Shown here in pieces: positions 25,142-33,941 of a DNA stretch of 64,000 nt. This DNA is from Bryobacteraceae bacterium. GTDB lineage: Bacteria; Acidobacteriota; Terriglobia; Bryobacterales; Bryobacteraceae. How positions within the stretch are numbered: the stretch's first letter is position 1; every line of letters starts with the position of its first letter. The notes under the pieces were generated by a model that saw only the letters and a list, made by a program, of their open reading frames with translations, was not told the DNA's origin and did not search any database. The translations under genes and the position numbers were made by a program. Location: positions 2,364,001 to 2,428,000 of the forward strand of contig BPGD01000001.1 of NCBI GenBank assembly GCA_026002855.1, given 5' to 3'.

Positions 25142-26563
25142 TCAGCGGACCAGCGGGTCCTCTACCCACGGCGGCGTGGCCTCGATCAGCCGTCCCAGCT
25201 CCGGCTCCACGCGCTCCATCTCCCGCTTCATCTCCCACGCCGCGCGCCGGTAGCTGAAGTGGCCCTTGACGCCGCTGCGCAGGCGGATGATGTATTCGGC
25301 CTCGGCGAAGTCCATCTGGAACAGGAAACGCCCGCGCGTGGCGAATGGCAGCAGGTAGTGCGAGGCCCGCTCCGGCAGGCGCGCGGCGGCCTGCCGCGCC
25401 GCTTCGAGCGCGCCGCGGTATTCCTCTTCCAGCCGGGCTTCACGGATGGCGTCTGGCGTGTCAAAGCCGTGCCCCCACGTCCACTCCTGCCGCGTCTGGT
25501 GGCAGCGGCGGTGCCGGTGCAGGTCGCGGTAGGCGCCGATGTCGATGCGCAGGTCGAAGGCGTAAGGCGCGCTGCGGAAGGCGCGCAGCAGTTCATCGCG
25601 GCGTCCGCGCGGGCCGAGGGCGGCTTCCAGCACTTCCATCTGACGCGCGCGGCTCCAGGAGCGCACCGTCTCATACAGCGGCTCGAAAGGCCACGCCGTG
25701 ACCGAATACAGCAGCGTGGCAGCGATCCCTGCCAGCGGCTCTTCGACCCGGGTGAGCCGCACCGGGCCCGGCTCGGCGCCGCTCCACGGGCCAAGGTTCT
25801 GCTGCGCCCACTCGGACACGGCGCGCCATGCGGCAGCGGGGTATGGGTCCGCATCCACATACTTTGCGAGCGTCGGCGCCAGCGGCTCGTGCGCCTCGCC
25901 TTCAAACCAGACGACGTCCGGCGGGCGGGCGCACGCAGCGGCCGCTTCATCGCCGATCTCGCGCAGCTCGGCATAAGCCGACGCACGCCAGCGGCGGATC
26001 TGCCGTTCCAGCGTCCGGATGCTGGTCACCTGCCCGACCCCCGTCGGCACGCCAAGGAACAGCAGATAGCGCGCCACATCAAAGGCGCGCGCCGCGATGT
26101 TGCGTTCGTAAGCCTCCGGACGCATCGACTCCGGCCGCCGCAGCTTCTCTCTCAGGTGCTCTACCATCCGCGCATGCACGCGCCGGTAGGCATCGAGCAG
26201 CGCCCGCGCCGCCGCCACGTAAGTCTCTGCGGCCTCGCCGGCGGCCTCCGGCGGCGTCACGAAGCCGCCGCGCGCGAAGTCCTGGTAGCGCGACGAGCGC
26301 GCCTGGCCGTCCCAGAGAGGCTCGTCTTCGATCTCGATGGCGGCCAGTTCGCTGATGCCTTCAAAGCTCAGCGCCAGGTGGCCCAGGTCGGCGATGGAGG
26401 CGTGGCCGTACTGGAAATAGAAGCTTTCCAGAAATTTCGAAGAATCGTGCGCGCGGACCCACTCCACGGACTCGCGGATCGAGTCCGGCGAGCGGCTGTA
26501 ACGCGCCAGCGCGTAGGCGAGCTTTTCGGGCGGCATCGGCCCGGCGGAGATGACACGAGGCAC
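25142..26563 (-). CDS. Tandem-domain FAD-dependent thymidylate synthase (ThyX-like)
   Basis: ThyX makes dTMP from dUMP with methylene-tetrahydrofolate and FADH2. The 473-residue protein is about twice the usual length. The first half has FQYGHASIADLGHLALSFEGIS and RSSRYQDF (about 91), which matches the S-x-R-Y end of the ThyX motif without the preceding RHR. The second half has YRDLHRHRRCHQTRQEW (RHR about 349) without the usual following Ser. The two halves may therefore supply complementary parts of one active site. GTG start at 26563 with TATCAT 7 bases upstream. It is divergent from dut, which supplies dUMP. Confidence 0.82.
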   Translation of the reverse strand: MPRVISAGPMPPEKLAYALARYSRSPDSIRESVEWVRAHDSSKFLESFYFQYGHASIADLGHLALSFEGISELAAIEIEDEPLWDGQARSSRYQDFARGGFVTPPEAAGEAAETYVAAARALLDAYRRVHARMVEHLREKLRRPESMRPEAYERNIAARAFDVARYLLFLGVPTGVGQVTSIRTLERQIRRWRASAYAELREIGDEAAAACARPPDVVWFEGEAHEPLAPTLAKYVDADPYPAAAWRAVSEWAQQNLGPWSGAEPGPVRLTRVEEPLAGIAATLLYSVTAWPFEPLYETVRSWSRARQMEVLEAALGPRGRRDELLRAFRSAPYAFDLRIDIGAYRDLHRHRRCHQTRQEWTWGHGFDTPDAIREARLEEEYRGALEAARQAAARLPERASHYLLPFATRGRFLFQMDFAEAEYIIRLRSGVKGHFSYRRAAWEMKREMERVEPELGRLIEATPPWVEDPLVR

Positions 26564-26569
26564 GGCTGC

Positions 26570-26576
26570 TATGATA
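26570..26576. promoter_or_regulatory. Shared symmetric -10 element of two divergent leaderless genes
   Basis: The heptamer TATGATA reads TATGAT on the plus strand, 8 bases before the dut GTG, and TATCAT on the minus strand, 7 bases before the thyX-like GTG. The two start codons are only 20 bases apart. No ribosome site fits in either direction, so both mRNAs are predicted to be leaderless and the two polymerases to compete for one element. Confidence 0.65.
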
Positions 26577-26583
26577 GCGGGCA

Positions 26584-27015
26584 GTGCGCATCCGAGTGAA
26601 CCTTCTGCACCCTGACGCCATCCTTCCCCGCTACGCGCACGGCCCGGAAGAAGACGCCGGGATGGATCTCCATGCGGTGGAGGACGTGCTGCTGGAGCCG
26701 GGCGTGCCCGCGCTGGTGCCGACCGGACTCGCCATCGAACTGCCGCCGGGCCTGGAGGCGCAGATCCGGCCGCGAAGCGGCCTGGCGCTGCGCCATGCCA
26801 TTACGCTGCCCAACGCGCCGGCGACCATCGACCCCGGCTACCGCGGCGAGATCCGCGTCATCCTGCTCAATCTCGGGCGCGCCCCGTACTGGGTGCGCAA
26901 GGGCGACCGCATCGCCCAGATGGTCATCGCACGTTACGAGGCGATCGAGTGGGAAGAAGCCGAGCTGAGCCCGTCGAGTCGCGGCGCGGGCGGCTTCGGC
27001 AGCTCAGGCCGCTGA
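26584..27015 (+). CDS. dut: dUTP diphosphatase (dUTPase)
   Basis: Hydrolyses dUTP to dUMP and diphosphate, keeping uracil out of DNA and feeding dTMP synthesis. The 143-residue trimeric-type dUTPase has all five motifs: [42 protein letters not shown] and the C-terminal [11 protein letters not shown]. The GTG start directly begins the MRIRVNLL strand. It is divergent from the ThyX-like synthase, so two consecutive steps (dUTP to dUMP to dTMP) share a promoter region. Confidence 0.96.
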   Translation: MRIRVNLLHPDAILPRYAHGPEEDAGMDLHAVEDVLLEPGVPALVPTGLAIELPPGLEAQIRPRSGLALRHAITLPNAPATIDPGYRGEIRVILLNLGRAPYWVRKGDRIAQMVIARYEAIEWEEAELSPSSRGAGGFGSSGR

Positions 27016-27087
27016 GCGTGGCGCTTGCACCCGGCCGGGCGACGCGATAAACAGGATCTGGTGATCTGAAATCAGGAGGCTCCCGTC

Positions 27088-28479
27088 ATGCTCACCCGCC
27101 GCACGTTTCAGGCCGCCCTCTGCGGGCTGCCGTTTTCCGGCCTGCTCCGCGCCGACGAATTCGAAGCGTTCCGCGCCATGCCCTGGAACGGCTGCGCCCG
27201 CGTGGCGCGCGTCTACCTGGCCGGCCAGCCTCACTGGCCCAAGCCCACGCTGGACATCGAAGCCGAGCGGCGCGAGGTGGAGGCTCGCATCGCCGAGGCC
27301 GCGCGCAAGAACGCGCACCTGGTGGAACTGACCGGGGGAGAGCTGCTCCGGAGCGCCGACGAAGCCCGGGCGTGGGCCGCGCGCCAGCAGGACGCCGACG
27401 GCATCCTGCTGCTGCCGCTCACGCAGCCAACGCCCGGCTTCCGGGAGCTGATCGAGACCGCGCCCGCGCCCGTGCTCGTCTTCTCGCGCCCTTACGCCAC
27501 TCACGCGTGGGCGAGCGTCGCCGAGCTGCGCCGGGCGGGCCGGCGCGTGGACGTGCTCGCGTCTTCCAGCTACGGCGATCTCGACCCCTGGTTCCGGATC
27601 TTCCGCACCGCGCACCACCTGCGGATGAGCAAGGTGCTGGTCGGCACCGAGAACCCGCAGAGCCGCGCGCGGGCCGCCGAAGAGTACCGCAACGCCTTCG
27701 GCACCGCGTTCCAGTTCGTTTCCGGCGCCGAGCTCAAGAGCGCCTTCGCCGCCGCCGACCGCGACGAGGCCAGGCGCCTGGCCGGCGAATTTGTCCGCAA
27801 CGCCCTGCGCGTCGTGGAACCGAAGCCGGAGGAGATCGAAAACGGGCTGCGGATGCACCTGGCGCTCAAAGCGATCATGCTCAGGGAGCGCGCCAACGCG
27901 TTCACCATCGACTGCTTCGGCACGCTGATGGCCAACACCCTGCCCGGCTATCCCTGCATCTGCTGGAGCCGGCTGAATGACGCGGGCCTCTACGGCGTCT
28001 GCGAGGCCGATCTGCACTCGGCCATGACGCAGATGCTCGTCACCTCCTATGCCGGCGTGCCGGGATTCGTCAGCGACCCTGTCTTCGACCTCAGCCGCAA
28101 TGAAGTGATCCACGCCCACTGCGTCTCGGCCACGAAACTGAAGGGCCTCAGCGGTCCGGCATCGCCCTACATCATCCGCGATCATCTCGAGACCCACGAG
28201 GGCGCCGTGCTCCAGGTGCTGATGCCCTGCGACGAGACGATCACCGTGGCGCGCTTCGCCGGGCCGAAGAAGATGCTGGTCTCCACCGCCGTCGTGACCG
28301 GCTACGGCGACAGCGACCGCGGCTGCCGCTCGCAGATCCGCACCCGCGTCCGGGACGCCGAAAAGTGGCTCGAGAACTACCAGGCGGGCCTCCACCGCGT
28401 CATCTTCTACGGCGACCACACGCGGGCGCTCGAGCGGATGAGCCGCCTGCTGGGCTTCGAGCTCGTGTATGAAGGCTGA
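27088..28479 (+). CDS. Exported sugar-isomerase-like protein (L-fucose/L-arabinose isomerase fold)
   Basis: The 463-residue protein starts with a Tat-like signal (MLTRRTFQAALCGLPFSGLLRA) behind a good ribosome site (CAGGAGG). The rest resembles the L-fucose/L-arabinose isomerase superfamily: an N-terminal Rossmann-like part (DADGILLLPLTQPTPGF) and a C-terminal part with FTIDCFGTLM, CEADLHSAMTQML and EVIHAHCVSATKL, where metal-site Glu/Asp/His are expected. Export of such an enzyme is unusual for the family but frequent in acidobacteria and planctomycetes. The substrate is unknown; true isomerase activity is an inference. Confidence 0.65.
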   Translation: MLTRRTFQAALCGLPFSGLLRADEFEAFRAMPWNGCARVARVYLAGQPHWPKPTLDIEAERREVEARIAEAARKNAHLVELTGGELLRSADEARAWAARQQDADGILLLPLTQPTPGFRELIETAPAPVLVFSRPYATHAWASVAELRRAGRRVDVLASSSYGDLDPWFRIFRTAHHLRMSKVLVGTENPQSRARAAEEYRNAFGTAFQFVSGAELKSAFAAADRDEARRLAGEFVRNALRVVEPKPEEIENGLRMHLALKAIMLRERANAFTIDCFGTLMANTLPGYPCICWSRLNDAGLYGVCEADLHSAMTQMLVTSYAGVPGFVSDPVFDLSRNEVIHAHCVSATKLKGLSGPASPYIIRDHLETHEGAVLQVLMPCDETITVARFAGPKKMLVSTAVVTGYGDSDRGCRSQIRTRVRDAEKWLENYQAGLHRVIFYGDHTRALERMSRLLGFELVYEG

Positions 28480-28482
28480 CAC

Positions 28483-29763
28483 TCACTCCGCGTACGTCAC
28501 GCGGAAGCGCTGTCCGCGCGCCAGGCCCTCAATCTGAATGGCGCGCACGCGGTTGCCTTCGCGAAGCTGAATGCGGGCGCGGGCGTCGAGCTGGGCCGAA
28601 TCGCCGCGGTTGATGCCTTCATACAGGCGCGCCTCGACCCCGTCGTTGCCGATCCGTTCAATGCGCCCGCGGAACTGAAGGATGTCCGCGCCCAGGCGCG
28701 AGTCGAACCGGATCTGCACGTCTCCGCTGCGGCGGTCCATGGTCAGGAAGACGCCGCGCAGATCGTAGCCCGTGCCACCCTCTGGCGAGAACATGCCGGC
28801 GCCTGAGCCGCGCCAGCGAAAGGTATCGCCCCAGCCCGAACCCCATCCGCCGCCGCCCCAGCCCGTGGCGGGCGCGCCGTCCCATCCGGCGCCGCCCGGC
28901 GGGCCGCCCCAGCCCGTGCGGCCCTGCCCGGCGCCCCAGCCGCTGCCGCCGCTGACCGGCCAGACGCTGCCGCCGCGCCACTCGATGTCAAACGTGTAGC
29001 CCTCGCGGCCGCCCTGCGGATCTTCGATGCGGACGATGGCCAGTCCGCCGCTGGTGCGCGGATCGCCAATGAGTTCCTGCCGCCCGCGGCCGTCGATGCC
29101 GCGGAAGCGGAAGTCGGCCGGGTTCGACGGCAGCGGGGCCGTGCATTCCAGCCGGCGCCATGTGGCTGGCTGCCCGCTCACGGTGCGGATCTCGCCAGTG
29201 TCTCCGCGGATGCCCACTTCGACCACCCCGTCCACTTCCACTTCCGCGGTGCACTTGCCGCCCTCGCCTCCGCCGCCGCGGATGGCGGCGCGGATTGTTG
29301 CCGAGGCGCTGTCCCAGGACTCGCCGCGGTTCCGGCGCCAGCCGCCCGTGTTCCAGTCGGCGCCGGCGCGCCACTCGACGTCGAACGTGTAGCCCTCGCG
29401 GCCGCCCTGCGGATCCTCGATGCGCACCACCGCGACCCCGTTGTTCGTGCGCGGGTCATGCAGCAGCGCCTGACGCCCTCGCCCGTCCACGCCCTGGAAA
29501 CGGAAGTCGGCGAAGTTGCGCGGCATCGGTCCGGTACAGTCCAACCGGCGCCAGGCGGCTGGCTGCCCGCTCACGGTGCGCATGCGTCCCTCGCTGCCGC
29601 TCAGGGCTACCTCGGCCACGCCGTCCACCTCGACCTCGGCGGTGCACTTGCCACGGTCTGGGCTGCCGCCGCCGCGGATCCGCGCCTGGATCACCGCCTC
29701 ATTGCCGCTCCAGGCCTGCCCGTAGAGCAGCGACCCGGCCAGCATCAGCCATGCTGCTTTCAT
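28483..29763 (-). CDS. Secreted Gly/Trp-rich protein with two tandem modules
   Basis: I recognise no family. The 426-residue product has a signal peptide (MKAAWLMLAGSLLYGQAWS). Two near-identical modules of about 110 residues follow, each with RIRGGG or AIRGGGG...GKCTAEVEVDGV, TVSGQPA-WRRL-CT, ADFRF-G-DGRGRQ and RIEDPQGGREGYTFD-EWR. Then come a Gly/Trp linker (GWGGPPGGAGWDGAP...) and a C-terminal domain (RGVFLTMDRRSGDVQIRFDSRLGADILQFRG). Each module has two Cys, possibly a disulfide. The start is decided by the ribosome site: AGGAGG abuts the first ATG but is 6 bases from the second (29763). Confidence 0.6.
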   Translation of the reverse strand: MKAAWLMLAGSLLYGQAWSGNEAVIQARIRGGGSPDRGKCTAEVEVDGVAEVALSGSEGRMRTVSGQPAAWRRLDCTGPMPRNFADFRFQGVDGRGRQALLHDPRTNNGVAVVRIEDPQGGREGYTFDVEWRAGADWNTGGWRRNRGESWDSASATIRAAIRGGGGEGGKCTAEVEVDGVVEVGIRGDTGEIRTVSGQPATWRRLECTAPLPSNPADFRFRGIDGRGRQELIGDPRTSGGLAIVRIEDPQGGREGYTFDIEWRGGSVWPVSGGSGWGAGQGRTGWGGPPGGAGWDGAPATGWGGGGWGSGWGDTFRWRGSGAGMFSPEGGTGYDLRGVFLTMDRRSGDVQIRFDSRLGADILQFRGRIERIGNDGVEARLYEGINRGDSAQLDARARIQLREGNRVRAIQIEGLARGQRFRVTYAE

Positions 29764-29820
29764 GACCATCCTCCTGCTCGTTGTTAGTGTGCACGACGCG
29801 CGGCGCCGCCGCCGCGTTGC

Positions 29821-30705
29821 TCAATAGATCGGTTCGGACACGCGGTGGCCGTAGCGGTTGCTCTGGCTGAGCCGAACAAAATGGGAGTGCACCGCCTCCA
29901 CCACGTCCCGGATCGGGTTGGCGTTGCCCGGGATCAGGCTGCACATCACCGATAACACATACGGCCGTCCTTCCAGAAACACAATGCCCGCCTCGGTGCG
30001 CACGCCCGGCACGCTGCCTGGCTTGGACGCCGCCTCCACCCCGCGCGGCAGGGCGGCGCGGAAGTCGGCTTTGACCAGCTTCAGAATTTCCATCATGCGC
30101 CGGCTGGCGTCGCGGCTGATCAGCCGCTCGCGGTAGATGAACTCAAACAGGCGCGCCATTTCGAGCGGCGTTGACGTGTTCTCGTCGTTGCGCCGGGCGG
30201 CGGCCGAGTCCATCATCACCCGGCGCAGCCGAGTCGCCCGCAGCCCGAGCTGCGCCATGAGCTGATTCACGCTGTCCATGCCGACCAGCGAAATGATCCT
30301 GTTGGTCGCCGTGTTGTCGGAGTCCCGGATCATCAGCACCAGTAGCTCTTCGAGGGTCAGCTCGAGCGGCTGCGGGCCAAGCCTCGCGTCCAGCGTGCCG
30401 CTGCCGCCCGCCTTGTCCTTCTCGGTCAGCGCCACTTTCTGCTGAAGCGAAAGCGCGCCGGACTCGATCTTTTGAAAGGCGGCGGCGAGGATCGGCACCT
30501 TGATCAGGCTCGCCTGCGCCGTCACCAGGTCGCCATTCAGCGCGAGCGTTCTGCCCGAAGCAAGGTCGATGACCGCCACGCCCATGACGCCGTCGAAACG
30601 CTGGTCGATCTGCCGGAGCCGGTCCATCAGTTTCGCCTCGAGCAGGGCGCCCGGCTCCTGGGCGAGCAGCGGCAATGCAAACAGCAATGCGGCCAGGGTT
30701 CTCAC
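29821..30705 (-). CDS. Class A beta-lactamase-like serine hydrolase
   Basis: The 294-residue protein has a signal peptide (MRTLAALLFALPLLAQ). The beta-lactamase/transpeptidase fold shows the nucleophile in SLIK (about 65), the SDN loop in RDSDNTATN (about 127) and KPG in place of K-T/S-G (about 228). The omega-loop Glu-x-x-x-Asn is not clear. It may be a true penicillinase, a PBP-like peptidase, or a non-lactamase relative such as those common in acidobacteria. GTG start at 30705; a -10 box shared with crcB lies just upstream. Confidence 0.75.
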   Translation of the reverse strand: MRTLAALLFALPLLAQEPGALLEAKLMDRLRQIDQRFDGVMGVAVIDLASGRTLALNGDLVTAQASLIKVPILAAAFQKIESGALSLQQKVALTEKDKAGGSGTLDARLGPQPLELTLEELLVLMIRDSDNTATNRIISLVGMDSVNQLMAQLGLRATRLRRVMMDSAAARRNDENTSTPLEMARLFEFIYRERLISRDASRRMMEILKLVKADFRAALPRGVEAASKPGSVPGVRTEAGIVFLEGRPYVLSVMCSLIPGNANPIRDVVEAVHSHFVRLSQSNRYGHRVSEPIY

Positions 30706-30710
30706 GGGAG

Positions 30711-30717
30711 TAGGATA
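30711..30717. promoter_or_regulatory. Second shared symmetric -10 element (beta-lactamase-like gene/crcB)
   Basis: The heptamer TAGGATA gives TAGGAT on the plus strand, 8 bases before the crcB GTG, and TATCCT on the minus strand, 6 bases before the GTG of the hydrolase gene. The start codons are 19 bases apart. The geometry is almost the same as in the thyX/dut gap. Confidence 0.55.
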
Positions 30718-30724
30718 ACGATAA

Positions 30725-31114
30725 GTGAGCTATGTGTGGATCGCCGCCGGCGCGGCCCTCGGCGGAATGTTGCGTTACTTCCTTTCCGGCGTGGCGGCGC
30801 GCCTCGCCGGAGAGACCTTCCCCTGGGGCACGCTGCTGGTGAACGTGACGGGCTGCCTGTTCATCGGCTTCTTCGCTTCGCTGGCCGGGCCCGAAGGCCG
30901 GCTGATCGTTCCGTCCAACGTGAGGCTGTTCGTGATGACGGGTTTCTGTGGCGGCTACACGACGTTCTCCACGTTCAGCTACGAGACGCTCCGCCTGCTT
31001 CAGGACAGGGAGTGGGCCTATGCGTGCTGGAACATCGCCGCCAGCCTGCTGCTGTGCCTGGCGGGCGTGTGGGCGGGTTATCAGGCGGCCATGCTGCTGA
31101 ATCAGAGGCATTGA
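30725..31114 (+). CDS. crcB: Fluoride channel CrcB/FluC
   Basis: Dual-topology, dimeric fluoride exporter of the inner membrane. The 129-residue protein has four TM helices with the family motifs GGMLRYFLS, TLLVNVTGCLFIGF (pore Asn) and the Na+/F- site region TGFCGGYTTFSTFSYE. The GTG start gives the standard N-terminus. There is no space for a fluoride riboswitch between the promoter and the start. It is followed 3 bases later by a DUF190 gene, a known neighbour of crcB. Confidence 0.95.
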   Translation: MSYVWIAAGAALGGMLRYFLSGVAARLAGETFPWGTLLVNVTGCLFIGFFASLAGPEGRLIVPSNVRLFVMTGFCGGYTTFSTFSYETLRLLQDREWAYACWNIAASLLLCLAGVWAGYQAAMLLNQRH

Positions 31115-31117
31115 CAG

Positions 31118-31462
31118 ATGGAACTCCCCCAGGACGCGGTTCTGTTGCGGATTTTTCTCGGGGAAAGCGACCGCTACGGCAAGCGGCCGCTTTACGAGGC
31201 CATCGTGCTGAAGGCGCGCGAGCTGCACATGGCCGGCGCCACCGTGCTGCGCGGCCCGATGGGCTTCGGAAAGTCCTCCCGCCTCCACACCGCCAAGCTC
31301 GAGCGCCTGAGCGAGGATCTGCCATTCATCATCGAAATCGTCGACTCAAAGGCGAAGATCGAGACGTTTCTCCCGGTAGTGGACGAAATGATACGCGAAA
31401 GCGGGTCGAGCGGCCTGGTCACATGGGAAAGCGTCAAGGTGCTCCGTTACGGGCAGGCCTGA
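31118..31462 (+). CDS. DUF190 family protein (PII-like)
   Basis: The 114-residue soluble protein has the ferredoxin-like, PII-related fold of DUF190: LLRIFLGESDRYGKRPLYEAIVLKAREL, GATVLRGPMGFGKSS and DLPFIIEIVDSKAKIETFLPVVDEM. DUF190 proteins are regularly encoded beside CrcB channels and are thought to modulate transport by binding a small ligand. Stop-to-start spacing after crcB is 3 bases. Its last 40 bases overlap the next gene. A paralog lies at 61137-61442 beside a metal efflux pump. Confidence 0.9.
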   Translation: MELPQDAVLLRIFLGESDRYGKRPLYEAIVLKARELHMAGATVLRGPMGFGKSSRLHTAKLERLSEDLPFIIEIVDSKAKIETFLPVVDEMIRESGSSGLVTWESVKVLRYGQA

Positions 31463-33909
31463 TTCTGGCCGCGCTGCCGGCCGCTCTTCTGGCGGCGGCT
31501 CTGCTGGCACAGCACGATGCTCCGCACCGGCCTGGCACCACCGCCCCGGCGCCCCTTCCCAAAAAGACCGGACCGCTGCGGAGAGCGCAAATGCTGCTGC
31601 GGGAAGGCCGGACCGAGGAGGCCCGCCGCGAACTGGAGCGCCTCATCCAGGCCGGAGCCGGCGACGCCATGACCTGGTATCAGCTGGCGCGCAGCTACCT
31701 GCTTGACTTCTACTCCGGCCCGGACCCCGTCAAACGCCGCACTGCGTTAAGCCTGGCCATGGAGGCGCTGGACACGTCCCTGCGGCGCGATCCGGACCAC
31801 ATACCTTCGCTGAAGGCCAAAGCCGTCATCCACGCCCGCGCGGAGCTGCTGTATTACGACCCGAACCTCGCCTACGAACTGGCCGCCCGGGTCGCAAAGC
31901 TGGAGCCGAACTCGTTCGGCTTCCTGCTCAACCTCTCGGACTGGATGAGCGGCGAGGTGCGGTTCACAGGCGAAACGGGCCAGCGCGTGCCGCACGACCC
32001 GCTGATCGGCCTCGACCGCGCAATCGACCTGCTCGACCAGGTCATTGACGGCTCCATGCCCTACAGCAATGAGGAGCTCACCGCGCTGGCCACGATGGCA
32101 AAGACGCTCGTGCGCCGCGGCAATTTCCAGGAGTCGCTGCTCTATTTCCGCCAGGCCCTGGAACGGACAAAGGAACCCGTGCTCGTGCATGAGCTGCTGC
32201 GGGAGATGGGCGCGGCCTGTTACCGCATGGGCGATTACGGCGAAGCCGCCCGGCTTTTCTATCAGGCGCTTCAGATCAACAACAATCACGTCGATCAGTG
32301 GCTGCTGAAAGTGGCCATGGATCAGCTCCCCGGCCAGCCGCCCCCGGTTCCCAGACAGTTTCTCTTTCCGGCGCGGCCGCTGCTGCCGCGGCCCGGCGAG
32401 AGCCCGCTGCTTGAGTTTGAAGACATCGCCCCGCGGCTCGGCATCGACCGCTTCGACGGCAATGGCACGGCCGCCTGGGCCGACTATGATGGCGACGGCG
32501 ATCTCGACCTGTTCGAGGCCGGTAGCGGCGAATTCATCCGCGTCTACCGCAACGACGGAGGCCGCTTCGTCGATGCAACCCGCGAGGCGGGGCTCTCCCA
32601 GGCGCCCTCGGGCTACAGCCTGAACCTCGTCGATTACGACAACGACGGACGCCCGGACCTGTACATCTCGCTGAACGGCTGGAGCGGCCCGATGAAGAAC
32701 CTGCTGTTCCACAACACCGGCGGCCGCTTCGAGAACGTGACGGACAAGTCCGGCGCCGGCGACCCGGGCGACGGCTTCGTCTCGCTCTGGGCCGATTTCG
32801 ACAACGACGGCCTGCCCGATCTCGCCATCGCCAACGGCGTGCTCAAGGACGGCAGCGTCCCGCAGATCTACCGCAATAACGGCGACGGCACATTCACCAA
32901 CATGACGCGGCAGGCTGGCATCATCGAGCCTGCCGAGTACGGCGCCATCGGCATCGCGCTTGGCGATTATGACCGCGATGGCCGCGTCGACATCCTCATC
33001 AACGGCCTCGACCCCGCGCCCAACCGGCTCTACCGCAATCTGGGAGGCTGGAAATTCCGCGAGGTGGCGCGCGAGGCCGGCATCGTGCAGCCCGTCCACA
33101 ACGGATTCGTCTGCTTCTTCTTCGACTACAACAACGACGGCTATCCGGACGTGCTCACCACCAGCCTGGCCGCCTGGGAATCTGTCGTCGCCTCCCTCCG
33201 TCTGGATTACGCCGTGCCGAAGACGCGCGTTCACCCGGACTCGAGCCGTCTCTTCCGCAACAACCGTAACGGCACGTTCACCGACGTCACCTACGAGGCC
33301 GGCCTGCACTACCCCGTCGGCGTGATGGGCGCCGGGGTTGCCGACCTGGACAATGACGGTTATCTGGACCTCTACCTCGGCGTGGGCGACCCGCAGATGT
33401 CGCGGCTCGAACCGAACCGTTTCTTCCGGAACAACGGCGACGGAACCTTCAGCGACGTGACGGACTACGTGAAATTCGCCCGGCCAGGAAACAAGGGCCA
33501 CGGCGTTGCATTCATCGACTGGGAAGACGACGGGGACCTCGACATTTATGCGCAATTGGGTGGTCATTATCCCGGTGATTTTGCCCGAAATGCGTTTTAC
33601 CGAAACCTGAAAGGCAACCGGAATTCGTGGCTTCAGGTGGACCTGAAAGCGGTCCAATCCAACAGGGACGCTCTCGGCGCGCAGCTCACGGCGCGGGCCG
33701 GCCCGCTGCTCGTGTACCGCGAGGTCAAGGGCAGCGAAGGGTTCGGCGCCACCAGCCAGCGCCGTCAGCATTTCGGGCTCGGCGCCGCGCGCAGGGTGGA
33801 CTCGCTCGAGATCCGCTGGCCTTCCGGCGAGGTCCAGACAATCCAGGGGCTGGACGTGAACCAGATCATCGAAGTGGAAGAGGGCCGCGGGTGGCGGCGC
33901 CTCCGGTGA
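31423..33909 (+). CDS. Secreted TPR and FG-GAP/ASPIC-UnbV (CRTAC1-like) protein
   Basis: The 828-residue protein has a hydrophobic N-terminus (AGLILAALPAALLAAALLA) for export. A TPR region (about 45-300) includes AQMLLREGRTEEARRELERLIQ and CYRMGDYGEAARLFYQALQ. Eight or so FG-GAP/VCBS repeats follow with Ca-binding D-x-D-x-D/N-G-x-x-D loops (WADYDGDGDLDLFEAG, VDYDNDGRPDLYIS). A C-terminal ASPIC/UnbV domain (NRDALGAQLTARAG, LEIRWPSGEVQTIQGL) closes the protein. This layout is very common in acidobacteria. The ATG lies inside the DUF190 gene, a 40-base overlap, but gives the only start with a signal segment. Confidence 0.85.
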   Translation: MGKRQGAPLRAGLILAALPAALLAAALLAQHDAPHRPGTTAPAPLPKKTGPLRRAQMLLREGRTEEARRELERLIQAGAGDAMTWYQLARSYLLDFYSGPDPVKRRTALSLAMEALDTSLRRDPDHIPSLKAKAVIHARAELLYYDPNLAYELAARVAKLEPNSFGFLLNLSDWMSGEVRFTGETGQRVPHDPLIGLDRAIDLLDQVIDGSMPYSNEELTALATMAKTLVRRGNFQESLLYFRQALERTKEPVLVHELLREMGAACYRMGDYGEAARLFYQALQINNNHVDQWLLKVAMDQLPGQPPPVPRQFLFPARPLLPRPGESPLLEFEDIAPRLGIDRFDGNGTAAWADYDGDGDLDLFEAGSGEFIRVYRNDGGRFVDATREAGLSQAPSGYSLNLVDYDNDGRPDLYISLNGWSGPMKNLLFHNTGGRFENVTDKSGAGDPGDGFVSLWADFDNDGLPDLAIANGVLKDGSVPQIYRNNGDGTFTNMTRQAGIIEPAEYGAIGIALGDYDRDGRVDILINGLDPAPNRLYRNLGGWKFREVAREAGIVQPVHNGFVCFFFDYNNDGYPDVLTTSLAAWESVVASLRLDYAVPKTRVHPDSSRLFRNNRNGTFTDVTYEAGLHYPVGVMGAGVADLDNDGYLDLYLGVGDPQMSRLEPNRFFRNNGDGTFSDVTDYVKFARPGNKGHGVAFIDWEDDGDLDIYAQLGGHYPGDFARNAFYRNLKGNRNSWLQVDLKAVQSNRDALGAQLTARAGPLLVYREVKGSEGFGATSQRRQHFGLGAARRVDSLEIRWPSGEVQTIQGLDVNQIIEVEEGRGWRRLR

Positions 33910-33941
33910 AGGCCGGCTCCCGCTTCCGGCACAATGGGGAC

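Noticed and set aside
30706-30724. Fluoride riboswitch in front of crcB
   Set aside because: Only 19 bases separate the two divergent start codons, so there is no room.
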